Of a stretch of 64,000 nt of DNA, positions 50,921 through 60,376 are shown in pieces. The position numbers and the translations under genes are program-made. A model generated the notes under the pieces. It was not told where the DNA came from. It did no database searches and saw only the letters and a program-made list of their open reading frames with translations. This DNA comes from Hybos culiciformis (taxonomy: Eukaryota; Arthropoda; Insecta; Diptera; Hybotidae): contig OZ023273.1 of the NCBI GenBank assembly GCA_964007475.1, positions 130,132,732 through 130,196,731 of the forward strand, given 5' to 3'. The stretch's first letter is position 1. Each line of letters starts with the position of its first letter.

Positions 50921-51028
50921 ATGATATAATTCAAAAATGCTATGCGGGATATAATTCGCAACGTTAGTATTCATTTTCTAGTTTTTTTTCTTTTTATTTT
51001 CAATTTTTGCAACTTATTCTATATAATT

Positions 51029-51278
51029 TGTCGTCGATATTTCTTCTTTTAATAAAACAATTTTATATTCTTTAATAAAAATTGTTTCCATTTATTTTTC
51101 TTATTATTTTTAATTAAAAATTTTCTACTTTTCTTTTTAACGTGTTTTTTTAATTTGATCAGATTTCTTAATGACATTTCATTTTATAATTTAACATGAA
51201 GTATATTCGCCACCTAGTGGACTTTTTACAAAAATAAAATATAATAATTAGAAAAACATCCTTTTTAAGGCTGCGACA
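51029..51278 (-). repeat. 3' LTR of the Ty3/gypsy element
   Basis: Direct repeat of 55606-55855, 250 bp, with three substitutions by eye and no indels. The end of the pol frame, including its stop, lies inside this LTR. Confidence 0.95.
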
Positions 51279-54135
51279 GTTCGTCCATCCTGACACAACT
51301 CGCCCCCGAGTCTGACGTTTCAAATTGTTTATTAATTTCGATTATTATATTAGGATCAAATGCCCACTTCTTCATATCTGATGCGGCGAAAGTACCCTGA
51401 AATGGTTTCTGTGTTAATTGAAACCCTTCTATATCTGACACAACATACCGATCATTCGGCAATACAGCCTTAATAACATACGGTCCCTTAAACTTTGGTA
51501 ACAGCTTATGATTAATACCCGGTTCCACAATTTTATTAGGAATAGCAACAAAATTACCGGCTTTATATTGAATTGCTATTTTACGCTTTTTATCAAATAC
51601 AGCTTTATATTTTTCTTGTTGTCGCCGATTTACACTCTCTATATTATCTCTTATTACATTTAAATCTCGAGGTTCCGACCCAAGGCCTAATTCTTCTAGC
51701 TCCCTTCGAACCCAATCATTAATATTTCCTCTTTGTTTAACACCAAACAGAGCGTTACTGGGGCTTGTTTGAATTGAGCGATTAATAGTATTATTAATTG
51801 AAAACTCGCACTCCGATAAAACTTTACTCCATTCATTCGTATTACTAATCAATTTACTCAGCATTGGTATAAATATGTCATTAATACGCTCTACCTGACC
51901 ATTAGATTGAGGGGACGCAGTAGCGTTAAAGACATACTTAATTCCATTATTATTCATAAAATTTGTGAAAGCCTTTGAAGTAAATGCAGTACCCCTGTCA
52001 CAAATTATTCGTCTTGGTATACTATAGCTATCGAAATAAGTTTTCAGGCATTTAAGAACTTCAGCTGTGATAGTTGTTTTAGTTGCATACAGCTTAGTAA
52101 ATTTGCTGAAGGCATCAACAACAACCAAAATATGTCGATGTCCTTTATTTGACACATTTAAAGGCCCTACATGATCTATGTGAAGAGTATCAAACGGTAC
52201 CTTCCCCTTTTCAATACTGTGTAAAAAACCTTCTTTCTTTCCTTGCGGTTTATTATAAACAACACATTTCAAACAATTTTTTATAAAATTACTGACTTTT
52301 TCTTTAAGATTAGGAAACCAGTAAACTCGTTTTATAAGTTCAATTGTTTTATCGATCCTTACATGCCCCACCTCGTGACATGACTGTATAACATTGCCCT
52401 GCATACTCAGAGGAACATAAAACATAAGTTTTTCATTTTCCTTTCGATATAATAAGCCCTCACGAATTTCATAACATAAATCATTTGACCGACCAGACAG
52501 TTTTTCTTTTACAGCCTTGACACCCTCATCATCACTCTGAGCGGCAGCGAGAGTCATACTAAAAACATGTTCGTTTATTTCGAAAATATTATAAACTCGA
52601 CTGAGTGCGTCTACATGATTCATTCGAGAACCCCCCCGATGTTCGATTTCATAATTATAATTCTCCAATAATAATGCCCATCTACCAATTCTCGGATTCA
52701 AATCTTTTTTGCTCATGGTTAATTTTAAGGAATTACAATCAGTGATTATCTTAAAAGGGATATCCTGCAAATAAATTCGAAACCTTTCTAGAGCATTAAC
52801 TATTGCTAATGCTTCTAGTTCATAAGAATGGTATCTGGACTCAGGTTCCGTCGTTCTTTTACTGAAAAACATTACCGGATGCATTTTTTTATCGGCCTGC
52901 CTTTGCAGTAATATAGCCCCAAATCCGTTTTTACTCGCATCTGTATGGAGTTCAGTTTCCACATCTGGTGAATATATACTTAGTAAAGGCTTATCCATTA
53001 ATTTGGATTTGATTAATTGAAAAGCTTCTAAATGTTTCGGGGTTATTTCAAATTTGACGTCTTGTTTAAGTAACTCATACAGGGGTTGTGACAAAAGCGA
53101 AAAGTTTTGAGTGAACTTTCTGAAATATGAAGCCAACCCAACAAATCGGTGCATTTCATGGACGTTACGTGGCAACGGAAAGTTTTTGATTGCTTCAGTA
53201 CGCTGTTGGCTTGGGCTGATACCTTTTCCTGACACCTCATAACCCAAAAAGTCAATATTTGTTTTCAAAAACTTGCATTTATTAATATTAATTTGTAGAT
53301 GGTTTTCGTTGATAACACCAAAAACCTTTCGTAGGCTTTCAAAATGCTCCGCTTCTGACTCGCTACTTATTAAAATATCGTCAAAGTAAGTAGTTATTTC
53401 TCCGGTTTTAGTAAGGGGTTCGAATATTTTGTTTATATAACGAGTAAACACAGACGGCGCATTTGCAAGCCCAAACGGCATACGAATGTATTCAAACTGT
53501 CCAGCTGGTACTACAAACGAAGTGTATTTGCAACATTCTTCTTTAATTTTCACGTGATGAAACCCGCTCTTAAGATCAATCAACGAAAATATATTTTTAT
53601 TTCGTAATTTGTCTAATTGATCCTCAATAAATGGCAAAGGAAACCTATCTCTAACTGTGTTTTTATTTAACGCGCGATAATCCACACACATTCTAATTTG
53701 TCCCGATTTTTTTCTTACTAAAACTATTCTACTAGTATAAGGTGAGTTAGACGGACGAATAACACGCTGTTCCAATAGATCGTTAATAATTTCATCAACG
53801 GCTTTTGATTCTTGTATCGATAATTTTTTCGGATTCGCATAAAAATCGGTTGAATTTTTTAATTCAATTACCATTTCCATTTCGGTAACAGGAATTGGCG
53901 GTTTTTTTAATTTACTAAATTTCGTATATAATTCGTGAAAGGTATGTATGCTTTTATAATCGGTATGTTGATCTCCCACATCAACATAATCAGGGCACAC
54001 CTCACTAACATCAAAATCAATATTTAAAATATTATTAAAATCACTTACATTGTTATTAGTTTTCGCTATTTTCTGAATCTCACTTTGACCATTTTTCCCG
54101 TTAAAAACAAATAAAATTTCTTCCTTTTCTAAAAA
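51265..54135 (-). CDS. pol: Ty3/gypsy Pol: reverse transcriptase, RNase H, integrase
   Basis: An open frame of about 957 codons on the minus strand, beginning directly after the stop that ends the protease frame. It has no obvious own ATG; numbering from a GTG at 54000 gives 911 residues. Reverse transcriptase has the YFDD catalytic motif at 205-208. RNase H shows D354, E395, D421 and D464. Integrase has a zinc-binding H542/H546/C576/C579 set, catalytic D609, D668 and E704, and a GPY motif at 839-841; there is no chromodomain. Roles: reverse transcription of the element RNA and insertion of the cDNA. The last codons (ELSQP and stop) overlap the 3' LTR. The frame is fully open, so the catalytic part looks intact. 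Confidence 0.95.
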   Translation of the reverse strand, partial: FLEKEEILFVFNGKNGQSEIQKIAKTNNNVSDFNNILNIDFDVSEVCPDYVDVGDQHTDYKSIHTFHELYTKFSKLKKPPIPVTEMEMVIELKNSTDFYANPKKLSIQESKAVDEIINDLLEQRVIRPSNSPYTSRIVLVRKKSGQIRMCVDYRALNKNTVRDRFPLPFIEDQLDKLRNKNIFSLIDLKSGFHHVKIKEECCKYTSFVVPAGQFEYIRMPFGLANAPSVFTRYINKIFEPLTKTGEITTYFDDILISSESEAEHFESLRKVFGVINENHLQININKCKFLKTNIDFLGYEVSGKGISPSQQRTEAIKNFPLPRNVHEMHRFVGLASYFRKFTQNFSLLSQPLYELLKQDVKFEITPKHLEAFQLIKSKLMDKPLLSIYSPDVETELHTDASKNGFGAILLQRQADKKMHPVMFFSKRTTEPESRYHSYELEALAIVNALERFRIYLQDIPFKIITDCNSLKLTMSKKDLNPRIGRWALLLENYNYEIEHRGGSRMNHVDALSRVYNIFEINEHVFSMTLAAAQSDDEGVKAVKEKLSGRSNDLCYEIREGLLYRKENEKLMFYVPLSMQGNVIQSCHEVGHVRIDKTIELIKRVYWFPNLKEKVSNFIKNCLKCVVYNKPQGKKEGFLHSIEKGKVPFDTLHIDHVGPLNVSNKGHRHILVVVDAFSKFTKLYATKTTITAEVLKCLKTYFDSYSIPRRIICDRGTAFTSKAFTNFMNNNGIKYVFNATASPQSNGQVERINDIFIPMLSKLISNTNEWSKVLSECEFSINNTINRSIQTSPSNALFGVKQRGNINDWVRRELEELGLGSEPRDLNVIRDNIESVNRRQQEKYKAVFDKKRKIAIQYKAGNFVAIPNKIVEPGINHKLLPKFKGPYVIKAVLPNDRYVVSDIEGFQLTQKPFQGTFAASDMKKWAFDPNIIIEINKQFETSDSGASCVRMDELSQP

Positions 54136-54978
54136 TTAACGACCTAATATTACGTCGGGGCTCATTGTAGTATCAGGAACGACAAAACATTTAATTCTAA
54201 AAAAATAATTATTTATTTCTATTAGTAAAAATATACTACCCAAAATCTTGAGCTTAGAGTCGTTCAAACCATAAAAAGATTTTTGATTTTTTTCTATTTC
54301 AATATCACCTCTTACTTTAGATTGTTTAATAAAATTTACTGGTGAGCCATTATCCAATAAGGTATCAGCCTGAACAACTCTAAGTCCAAGGTAAAACAAT
54401 TTAATTTTGTAAATAAATAAATTTTTATGATCTAAATTATAAATTTGTTTATTCTCATCTGGTATCTCTTCATCTCTGTCTGTAACAACAGCCACCGGAC
54501 GATTATAAAAACAACTTTCAACTGAATGCCCAATTTTGTTGCATTTACTGCATCGAATTTTCTTTTGAGGATCAGGACAATTAACTGATACATGTCCCAA
54601 CTTATTACAATTATAGCAGCGCACTTGTTGACTAACTATTGGTTTACTTAATATTGCTGGTGTTGAATAAGTTTTCTTTTGTGGTAACTTAGTACCCCCT
54701 TTTCCAATAATTAAATCATAAAATCTTATCTGCTTTAACAATTCATTCAAGGTGTCAAACTTTGTGCTGGAAAAATTGGAAATCATTGCCTCATTGTTTG
54801 TACCAGAAATTTTAAAACGTATAATAATATCATCACTTAAATTGGCACGTTTTGCAATTGCTTTAATTTCATAAAAATATTCATCAATTAATTCATCTTC
54901 TTTTCGTTTCCGTTTCTCCAGAATTTTCATGATTGAAATAACGTCACATTCTGTTGGAAAAGCGTTGATAGGAATCAA
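54136..54978 (-). CDS. Ty3/gypsy Gag C-terminal part and protease (broken from the N-terminal gag)
   Basis: A 280-codon open region in the same frame as pol. It starts just after a stop codon and has no ATG, so it is a fragment rather than a complete gene. Residues 1-90 are the retrotransposon Gag domain end (YFYEIKAIAKRANLS). Two CCHC zinc knuckles for RNA binding follow: CYNCNKLGHVSVNC at 121-134 and CSKCNKIGHSVESC at 143-156. The aspartic protease has LLDNG at 207-211, where D-S/T-G is the usual active site, and ILGR at the end. A single TAA then separates it from pol. That stop falls just after the protease ILG motif, where other elements usually continue, so I read it as a disabling mutation rather than programmed readthrough. 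Confidence 0.85.
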   Translation of the reverse strand: MIPINAFPTECDVISIMKILEKRKRKEDELIDEYFYEIKAIAKRANLSDDIIIRFKISGTNNEAMISNFSSTKFDTLNELLKQIRFYDLIIGKGGTKLPQKKTYSTPAILSKPIVSQQVRCYNCNKLGHVSVNCPDPQKKIRCSKCNKIGHSVESCFYNRPVAVVTDRDEEIPDENKQIYNLDHKNLFIYKIKLFYLGLRVVQADTLLDNGSPVNFIKQSKVRGDIEIEKNQKSFYGLNDSKLKILGSIFLLIEINNYFFRIKCFVVPDTTMSPDVILGR

Positions 54979-55010
54979 TTAACATTTAAAGTCGGTCCAA
55001 TTTGCAACAG

Positions 55011-55589
55011 TTACACTTCTACATCATAAATAGCTGCCATGTGTTCGATCTTTGTTATAAATTGATCAACACTAATAACAAGGCTTCCCGGGTTAAAAAT
55101 TGGAATTGTGTCGGTCCAATTAGGTGGCGGTACTTTCCGCGCATAAACATTTCTGCTTTCAATCTTCATATTTTCCACTTGACGTTGAAGTAATTCAAAT
55201 CCCGACGCAATTTCTCGCACTCGTTGATTTTCTGAAATTGCTTGTCGGCTTGAATTGTCGGCGGCGTCTGAAAATAAAAATTGTGATTCACCTGTTTTAT
55301 TGTCTGACGATGTTGTTAAAAATCCAACGGTTTTTTTCTTTTCCATTTCTGGAATATTCATTACGTAATCAGCGGCATGTCCAGCAAAACGGGCTGGAAC
55401 ATGTTTTAATTTTAAATCACTCACTGGGCTGCATACTTCCTCAAAACCTCCAAAGTAACCAAATGATATCAATCCACCTTCGGCAGCTGAGGTTTCACCC
55501 AATTTGGTTCTCTTTGGCTTCGTTCCGGTTGAGTCAGTAGCTGGCGTCACCCCAACAATTCTTAAAATTTCCTCAGTTGAGTATTCCAT
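55011..55589 (-). pseudogene. Ty3/gypsy Gag N-terminal fragment (192 codons)
   Basis: The frame begins with an ATG just inside the 5' LTR and primer-binding region and encodes an acidic and polar N-terminus, then a Gag-like segment (DQFITKIEHMAAIYDVEV), before stopping. The next Gag piece is in another frame. Between them only about ten codons (including a WTDFK-like segment and a stop) remain where related Gag proteins have some tens of residues. Gag is therefore broken by an internal deletion with frameshift plus a stop codon. Confidence 0.8.
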
Positions 55590-55605
55590 ATCCCACTTCT
55601 GAATT

Positions 55606-55855
55606 TGTCGTCGATATTTCTTCTTTTAATAAAACAATTTTCTATTCTTTAATAAAAATTGTTTCCATTTATTTTTCTTATTATTTTTAATTCAAAATTT
55701 TCTACTTTTCTTTTTAACGTGTTTTTTTAATTTGATCAGATTTCTTAATGACATTTCATTTTATAATTTAACATGAAGTATATTCGCCACCTAGTGGACT
55801 TTTTACAAAAATAAAATATAATAATTAGAAAAGCATCCTTTTTAAGGCTGCGACA
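55606..55855 (-). repeat. 5' LTR of the Ty3/gypsy element
   Basis: A 250-bp direct repeat of 51029-51278. In minus-strand orientation this is the promoter-bearing LTR, starting TGTCGCAGCCTT and ending CGACGACA. Confidence 0.95.
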
Positions 55856-56198
55856 AATTAAAATTTTAATCGATATTACTTTAGTTCTACAAGATATAAC
55901 AATAGTCAGGAACCGTATATTACCTAAATCAAACGAATTCAAATGCGCCTTGTTTGATGTTTTCAAAAGTTACGCAATTGTAATAATTATATTTTATGAA
56001 GAAATATTTTGTTTTATATAAATAATTTTTCTTTTAATTTCATTAAATAAAATAGAACAATGGCAATTGGCAAATAAATGAAAAGCCAATATTTTTTTAA
56101 ATTAAACTTTAAATAATGAACAGCTTGAACAAAAACTAAAAGATCCTATTAACAAATGCAAAAATGCAATGGACAACGAATCTGATGGGTATATATAC

Positions 56199-56864
56199 TA
56201 GAGCTTCTCAAACGTTATTCCCGGTATCCCGTAATTCCGGGATTTCAACAAAAAATTGCGGGATTTCCTCTTAATTAAACAATATAATACAGATGACAGC
56301 GATGGCACTTAATTTTCGGTTTAGGCTATATCTAAGGTATAGACAGAATTAATTAAATGATTGCTGAATGCGGCGTACTGTTATAGTTTAGCTAAGTACA
56401 ATAATATATAGATTATTTTCTATACGATTACGGGTTCCCTTCATTATTAGTGTAATATAACTACACTAGTTAGCTGATGTTGATGCATCACATACTCGTA
56501 ATTTCATTATTGTTACAATGTTTCAGTATAAAGCCAAAATTAAAATATACAATTTTAGTATAAAAAAATAATTTAGAACAGTTTAATATAAATAGAATTA
56601 TAATTAATTTAAAATAATCGAAGTTTGAGGATTAGAAGGCAAATTTTAGGTTGTTAAACTAATTTTTATAATGCAGTATTTAATTTATTTTTCATTGTTA
56701 TAATATCAAATTAGGTAACCCCGTCATGTCAAGTTGAAGTGGATCGAAAGCATGGCAATATTTTATAAGATATATTTTTTTAAAAAAATTCCGGGATCCC
56801 GGGAATATAAAAATTTTTGTCTCGGAATCCCGGGATTTGAAAATTGCGGGAAATGACAAGTCCT
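56199..56864. mobile_element. Degraded hAT-like element in the last intron of pseudogene B
   Basis: The orthologous intron of copy C is only 76 bp; here about 665 extra bases interrupt it. The left end TAGAGCTTCTCAAACG and the right end TAGGACTTGTCATTTCCCG (read in reverse) look like decayed inverted repeats of the CAG..CTTCTCAAAC hAT type. Both subterminal regions carry repeated CCCGGGATT-type motifs. The target duplication is imperfect (TATA-rich on both sides). No ORF. Confidence 0.65.
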
Positions 56865-57016
56865 ATAATTTAATATAACTTCTAAACTTTAATTCCTTAT
56901 TTATTTTTTAAATTTATTATAAATTTTTCTTTTTCAGAAATAAAGCTGCCTATAAACTTGCACAATGCTTTAAATATCAAAATTTCGTAATTCCGTACCT
57001 AAAAACAATATTGTAA

Positions 57017-57324
57017 AAATAAGTGAATTAATTTATTAGGTGTATCGAGATTTATGAAAAAAAAAAAAAATTAAAAATAAATTTAATTTTAAAGCTTATC
57101 GTTTAGTATGCAAAATTCACACACAATAATAAAAATATCATTAACAAATATATACTAAAATATATTTTTTGGAATATTTTACGATAAATAATCCTTTAAA
57201 AATTTGAAAGCACAAAACAGTCTAATCTAATACAAGGAGTTTATGAATTGCCATTAAATATATTAAATTTATATATTCTTCTTTTGGTATTTTTAATATT
57301 AAACCTGGAGTTGAAAAATATACT
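57017..57324. repeat. 3' flank of pseudogene B, duplicated after copy C
   Basis: Matches about 60110-60376: AATATTTTACGATAAATAAT, AATTTGAAAGCACAAA.CAG and TTTATGAATTGCCATTAAAT are common to both. This shows that the duplicated unit includes about 300 bases beyond the last exon. Confidence 0.75.
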
Positions 57325-57790
57325 GCACTTTCGCTTAAATTTTATGTAAATAAATTAGAATAGAAATTTTAAAAGTAGATAAATAAACTGAGAACTGATT
57401 CGAAGGATAACCAAAGAAATACAATACCTATTCTCTACAATGGACGAAGTATTTTTACGCGGTAGCTATATTATAATTGTATTATTTGACCTGCGGAATC
57501 GTAAAAAATTTATCACTTTTCACTAGTTATTATTTCAATATAGCAATTTTATTAAGTTTATTATATAAACTATCCATTTCTTTGGACCATGAGTCATATG
57601 ATATAGTATTAAGGTAGAAACAGAATGCGTCATCGGCCTTTGATTTTTAGTTGGAATTGCCGTTTTATTAGTGAAAAGCCTTGTATTGACATTAAAATAA
57701 TTCGCTAAAGCAATAAATTATATGAAACTTTAAACCAATACAAGTGTTAGTTTCCCAGTTATGCAACAAGCGCTATTATTTTCTACAACC
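57325..57790. repeat. Duplicated segment upstream of OBP-like copy C (matches 46140-46613)
   Basis: Paired with 46140-46613, as described there. It directly follows the 3' flank of pseudogene B, so it is the junction between tandem units. Confidence 0.8.
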
Positions 57791-58996
57791 AAAAAACTAT
57801 AGCTAATAAAAAGGAATCGACTTTTATATACTTATACAGTGCATTATAATTCATAAGTTAAAATTTAGTCAACAAATCAAAAACTAAAAATGACATCAGT
57901 GAGGGTCAACAAAACAATATAAGTTAATTTTATACTATTGATAAACCTTGAATTGATAACATTATGAGAAAATGTTAATGTTAGCGGAAAGTTGAAGAAA
58001 ATCAAGTAAACATTTTCTTATATAGCCTTTATATATAGCCTTTACAGTGGATGGCTGTGACAGTTTGATTCTTTGTATATGATTGATTCTCTACACGAAT
58101 ATACGATTCAAGTCGAATTCGACTTCTTTTTGTTGATCGACTTTAATCGGTCATAACGTACCTTAATAATGCTAATGAATTTATAATATTATAAAAGAAA
58201 ACGTGTAAAACGTGTTATTGAAATTTTATCATCAGTTGAGGCAATTCAATCCTTTTCAGACTGAGGTTTTAAATTTAAAATATAGTATGAACTTTATGTC
58301 GCTTAATTGCTAATAATAAAATTATAAATATTGTACCTTGAAGTTAAGTAAAAGTTATTAATATTTGAACAGCACTTCAGAGCATCTAATAATGTGTCAA
58401 TTTGTAAACATTTTTGTAGGTGACATACTTCTAGATCTACACTAACATGAATTCGCAAATTTTTCAAAACAAATTACCTATTTAAAAAATAGTATGGTCC
58501 CTTATTGACGTTTGTCCTTCCAAAAATTTTTCATTTTATTATGTGAAGAAGTTAAACTACCGGAACCATTAGAATTTTAGTAAATTATACATAAATTTAA
58601 AAATTGAAATTTTATACAAACTAAATTTTTATAGGGTACCACATAAAACAGTTTCCCAATTTTTGCTCTTACAAATCTAAAGTCCTTGTAGTTTTTTTGA
58701 TGAATTTAATACTTACAGAGGAGCGATCTCGGATCTGAGTACCTTTCTCAATTTTTTTTCTAATTTATCAGGTTTTAAAAACTATTCTACTCATACGTAT
58801 TGCTATTTTATTAAGATGATATACCTAGTTACTCTACTTAGACTCTGTTGTGTTTATGCTGTAATTAATTTTTAGTAATGAATATTAATGTGAATATTTA
58901 TTAATTACTCATGTAGTAAAAATTAATAAAATCACTAAATAAGTTGAAAATCTGAGTAGTTAGTAAATTTTGTTTCGCTATTAAAGTTGTTGAAAA
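57791..58996 (+). promoter_or_regulatory. 5' flank of OBP-like gene C
   Basis: AT-rich. From about 58215 it matches the flank of copy A, with divergence falling toward the gene; the last 200 bases are nearly identical to copy A's. No promoter element can be named with confidence. Confidence 0.4.
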
Positions 58997-60095
58997 ATGA
59001 AGTTTTTTTTATTTTTTTGCTTGCTCGGATTAATTCATTTTTCAAAATCTTCAATTTTTGATATTGGCGGTAAGTTTAAATTTGCGTCTATAAATGTAAT
59101 AAATGTTTTACTGAAAATGGAATGAGTTAAATTAAAGAATTAAAATGACAAAATACCGATAAGGAGAAGTTATTTTATTTCTTATTTCGAACCTTCGAAG
59201 TTTGGAAAACAAAAAAGGACTGAACTTAAAGCGCTTGTAAATTAAACGAATGGAAACGAAGATTAAATTTTCGGTCAAATTAAAATATTTAAATCAGATA
59301 TCAATAAATGACCGTATTAACCTTAAGATTATATATTTGATATTGTTTATATATTTATGACAATGCATTGTATCAAAATTTCAAATCGATGACGGAAGTG
59401 AAGGGAAGGGGAGGCATCTCCTATAAAGGATTTATAATAAAAACTTTGTATTTAAGGGTTGTGTTTTTTAAACTGTCATTTTTCATATTTTGCAGATAAT
59501 ATAATTCAAAAGTGCTATGGGGACAATAATGAGCTGTGTTAGTATTCATTTTCCACTTGTTTTTTCTTTTTATTTTGAACTTTTGCACCTAATTCTATGT
59601 AACTCAAATTTAAATCGATATTATTTTAGTTATGCAAGATCTATCAACAGCCATGAACCTTGAATTACCTACATCAGACCAATTTAAATGCACATTGTTT
59701 GATGTTTTGAAAACTTACGGAATTGTAATAATTATATTTTATGAAGAAATATGTTGTTTTATTTTAATTATTTTTCTTTTATTTTCATTAGATAAATGAG
59801 AACACTGGCAATTGGGAAATAAATGAAACGATAGTATTATTTTTAATTGATACTATAAATAATGAAGAGCTTGAACAACAACTAAGAGATGCTCTTAATG
59901 AATGCAAAAATTCAATGGACAATGAACCTGATGGGTATATACAATTTAATATTACTTCTAATCTTTATTTATTTAATTTTTAAAATAATTTTAAATCTTT
60001 TCTTTTTCAGAAATGAAGCTGCATATAATCTTGCAGAATGCTTTGCAAATCATAATTTAGTAATTCCAGACCTAAAATCATTACTGGGAAAATAA
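58997..60095 (+). CDS. Odorant-binding-protein-like secreted protein, copy C (145 aa)
   Basis: Paralogue of copy A with the same five-exon layout: 58997-59069, 59496-59537, 59630-59724, 59792-59934 and 60011-60095. The signal peptide is identical to that of A. Cysteines are at 31, 59, 108 and 128, and D63 and N119 again stand where classic OBPs have cysteines. Over the shared 143 residues I count nine replacements relative to copy A (positions 24, 25, 34, 53, 75, 84, 94, 130 and 132) and three silent changes. The C-terminus is short, ending SLLGK, and probably represents the original form. A canonical AATAAA lies at 60163, about 70 bases after the stop, so this gene has a normal 3' end. It probably binds a small hydrophobic ligand outside cells; tissue and ligand are unknown. 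Confidence 0.82.
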
Positions 60096-60162
60096 GTGAA
60101 TTAATTTATTCGGTCTATCGAGTTTACGCAAAAAAAAATTAAAAATAATTTTTTATATGCAC

Positions 60163-60168
60163 AATAAA
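60163..60168 (+). terminator. Poly-A signal of OBP-like gene C
   Basis: Canonical AATAAA 68 bases after the stop codon, followed by a second AATAAA-type motif within 20 bases. Confidence 0.6.
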
Positions 60169-60376
60169 CATAAAATTCACACACAATAAAAAAATATAAA
60201 TATAATTAACAAAATTCACTAAAATTTTTGAAATATTTTACGATAAATAATTCTTTAAAAATTTGAAAGCACAAACCAGTCTAATCGAATACAAAGAGTT
60301 TATGAATTGCCATTAAATATATTAAATTTATATATTCTTGTTTTGATATTTTTAATATTAAACATGGAACTGAAAT

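Larger units (their letters stand above)
51029..55855 (-). mobile_element. Ty3/gypsy LTR retrotransposon, 4827 bp
   Basis: A full-length element on the minus strand with 250-bp LTRs at both ends, each bounded by TGTCG..CGACA, and a 4-bp target duplication AATT (51025-51028 and 55856-55859). The domain order gag, protease, RT, RNase H, integrase is that of Ty3/gypsy (Metaviridae). Just inside the 5' LTR, CAGAAGTGGGAT (minus strand, about 55590-55602) is a plausible primer-binding site resembling, as I recall, the 3' end of insect tRNA-Leu. Only three LTR differences imply recent insertion. No envelope gene is present. The gag region is disrupted and a stop lies between protease and RT, so this copy is probably not autonomous. 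Confidence 0.95.
50921..57016 (+). pseudogene. OBP-like pseudogene B, interrupted by two transposons
   Basis: Remains of a third paralogue. Exon 2 (50921-50962) and exon 3 (55885-55979) are intact in length and spliceable, and encode QKCY and NEFKCALFDVFKSYAI. They are separated by a 4.8-kb LTR retrotransposon inserted in the intron. Exon 4 (about 56047-56188) has its acceptor changed from AG to AA, an early in-frame TAG, a lost base and further stops. Exon 5 (56938-57016) still reads NKAAYKLAQC and ends in TAA. Exon 1, with the signal peptide, is deleted. The intron before exon 5 holds another insertion (about 56199-56864). B is clearly more diverged than A is from C, so it is an old copy that decayed. 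Confidence 0.85.

Noticed and set aside
53043..53255. 70-codon minus-strand frame
   Set aside because: Alternative frame within pol, overlapping the clear reverse transcriptase/RNase H frame.
55124..55540. 138-codon plus-strand frame
   Set aside because: Antisense of the gag N-terminal fragment of the retrotransposon; no independent support.
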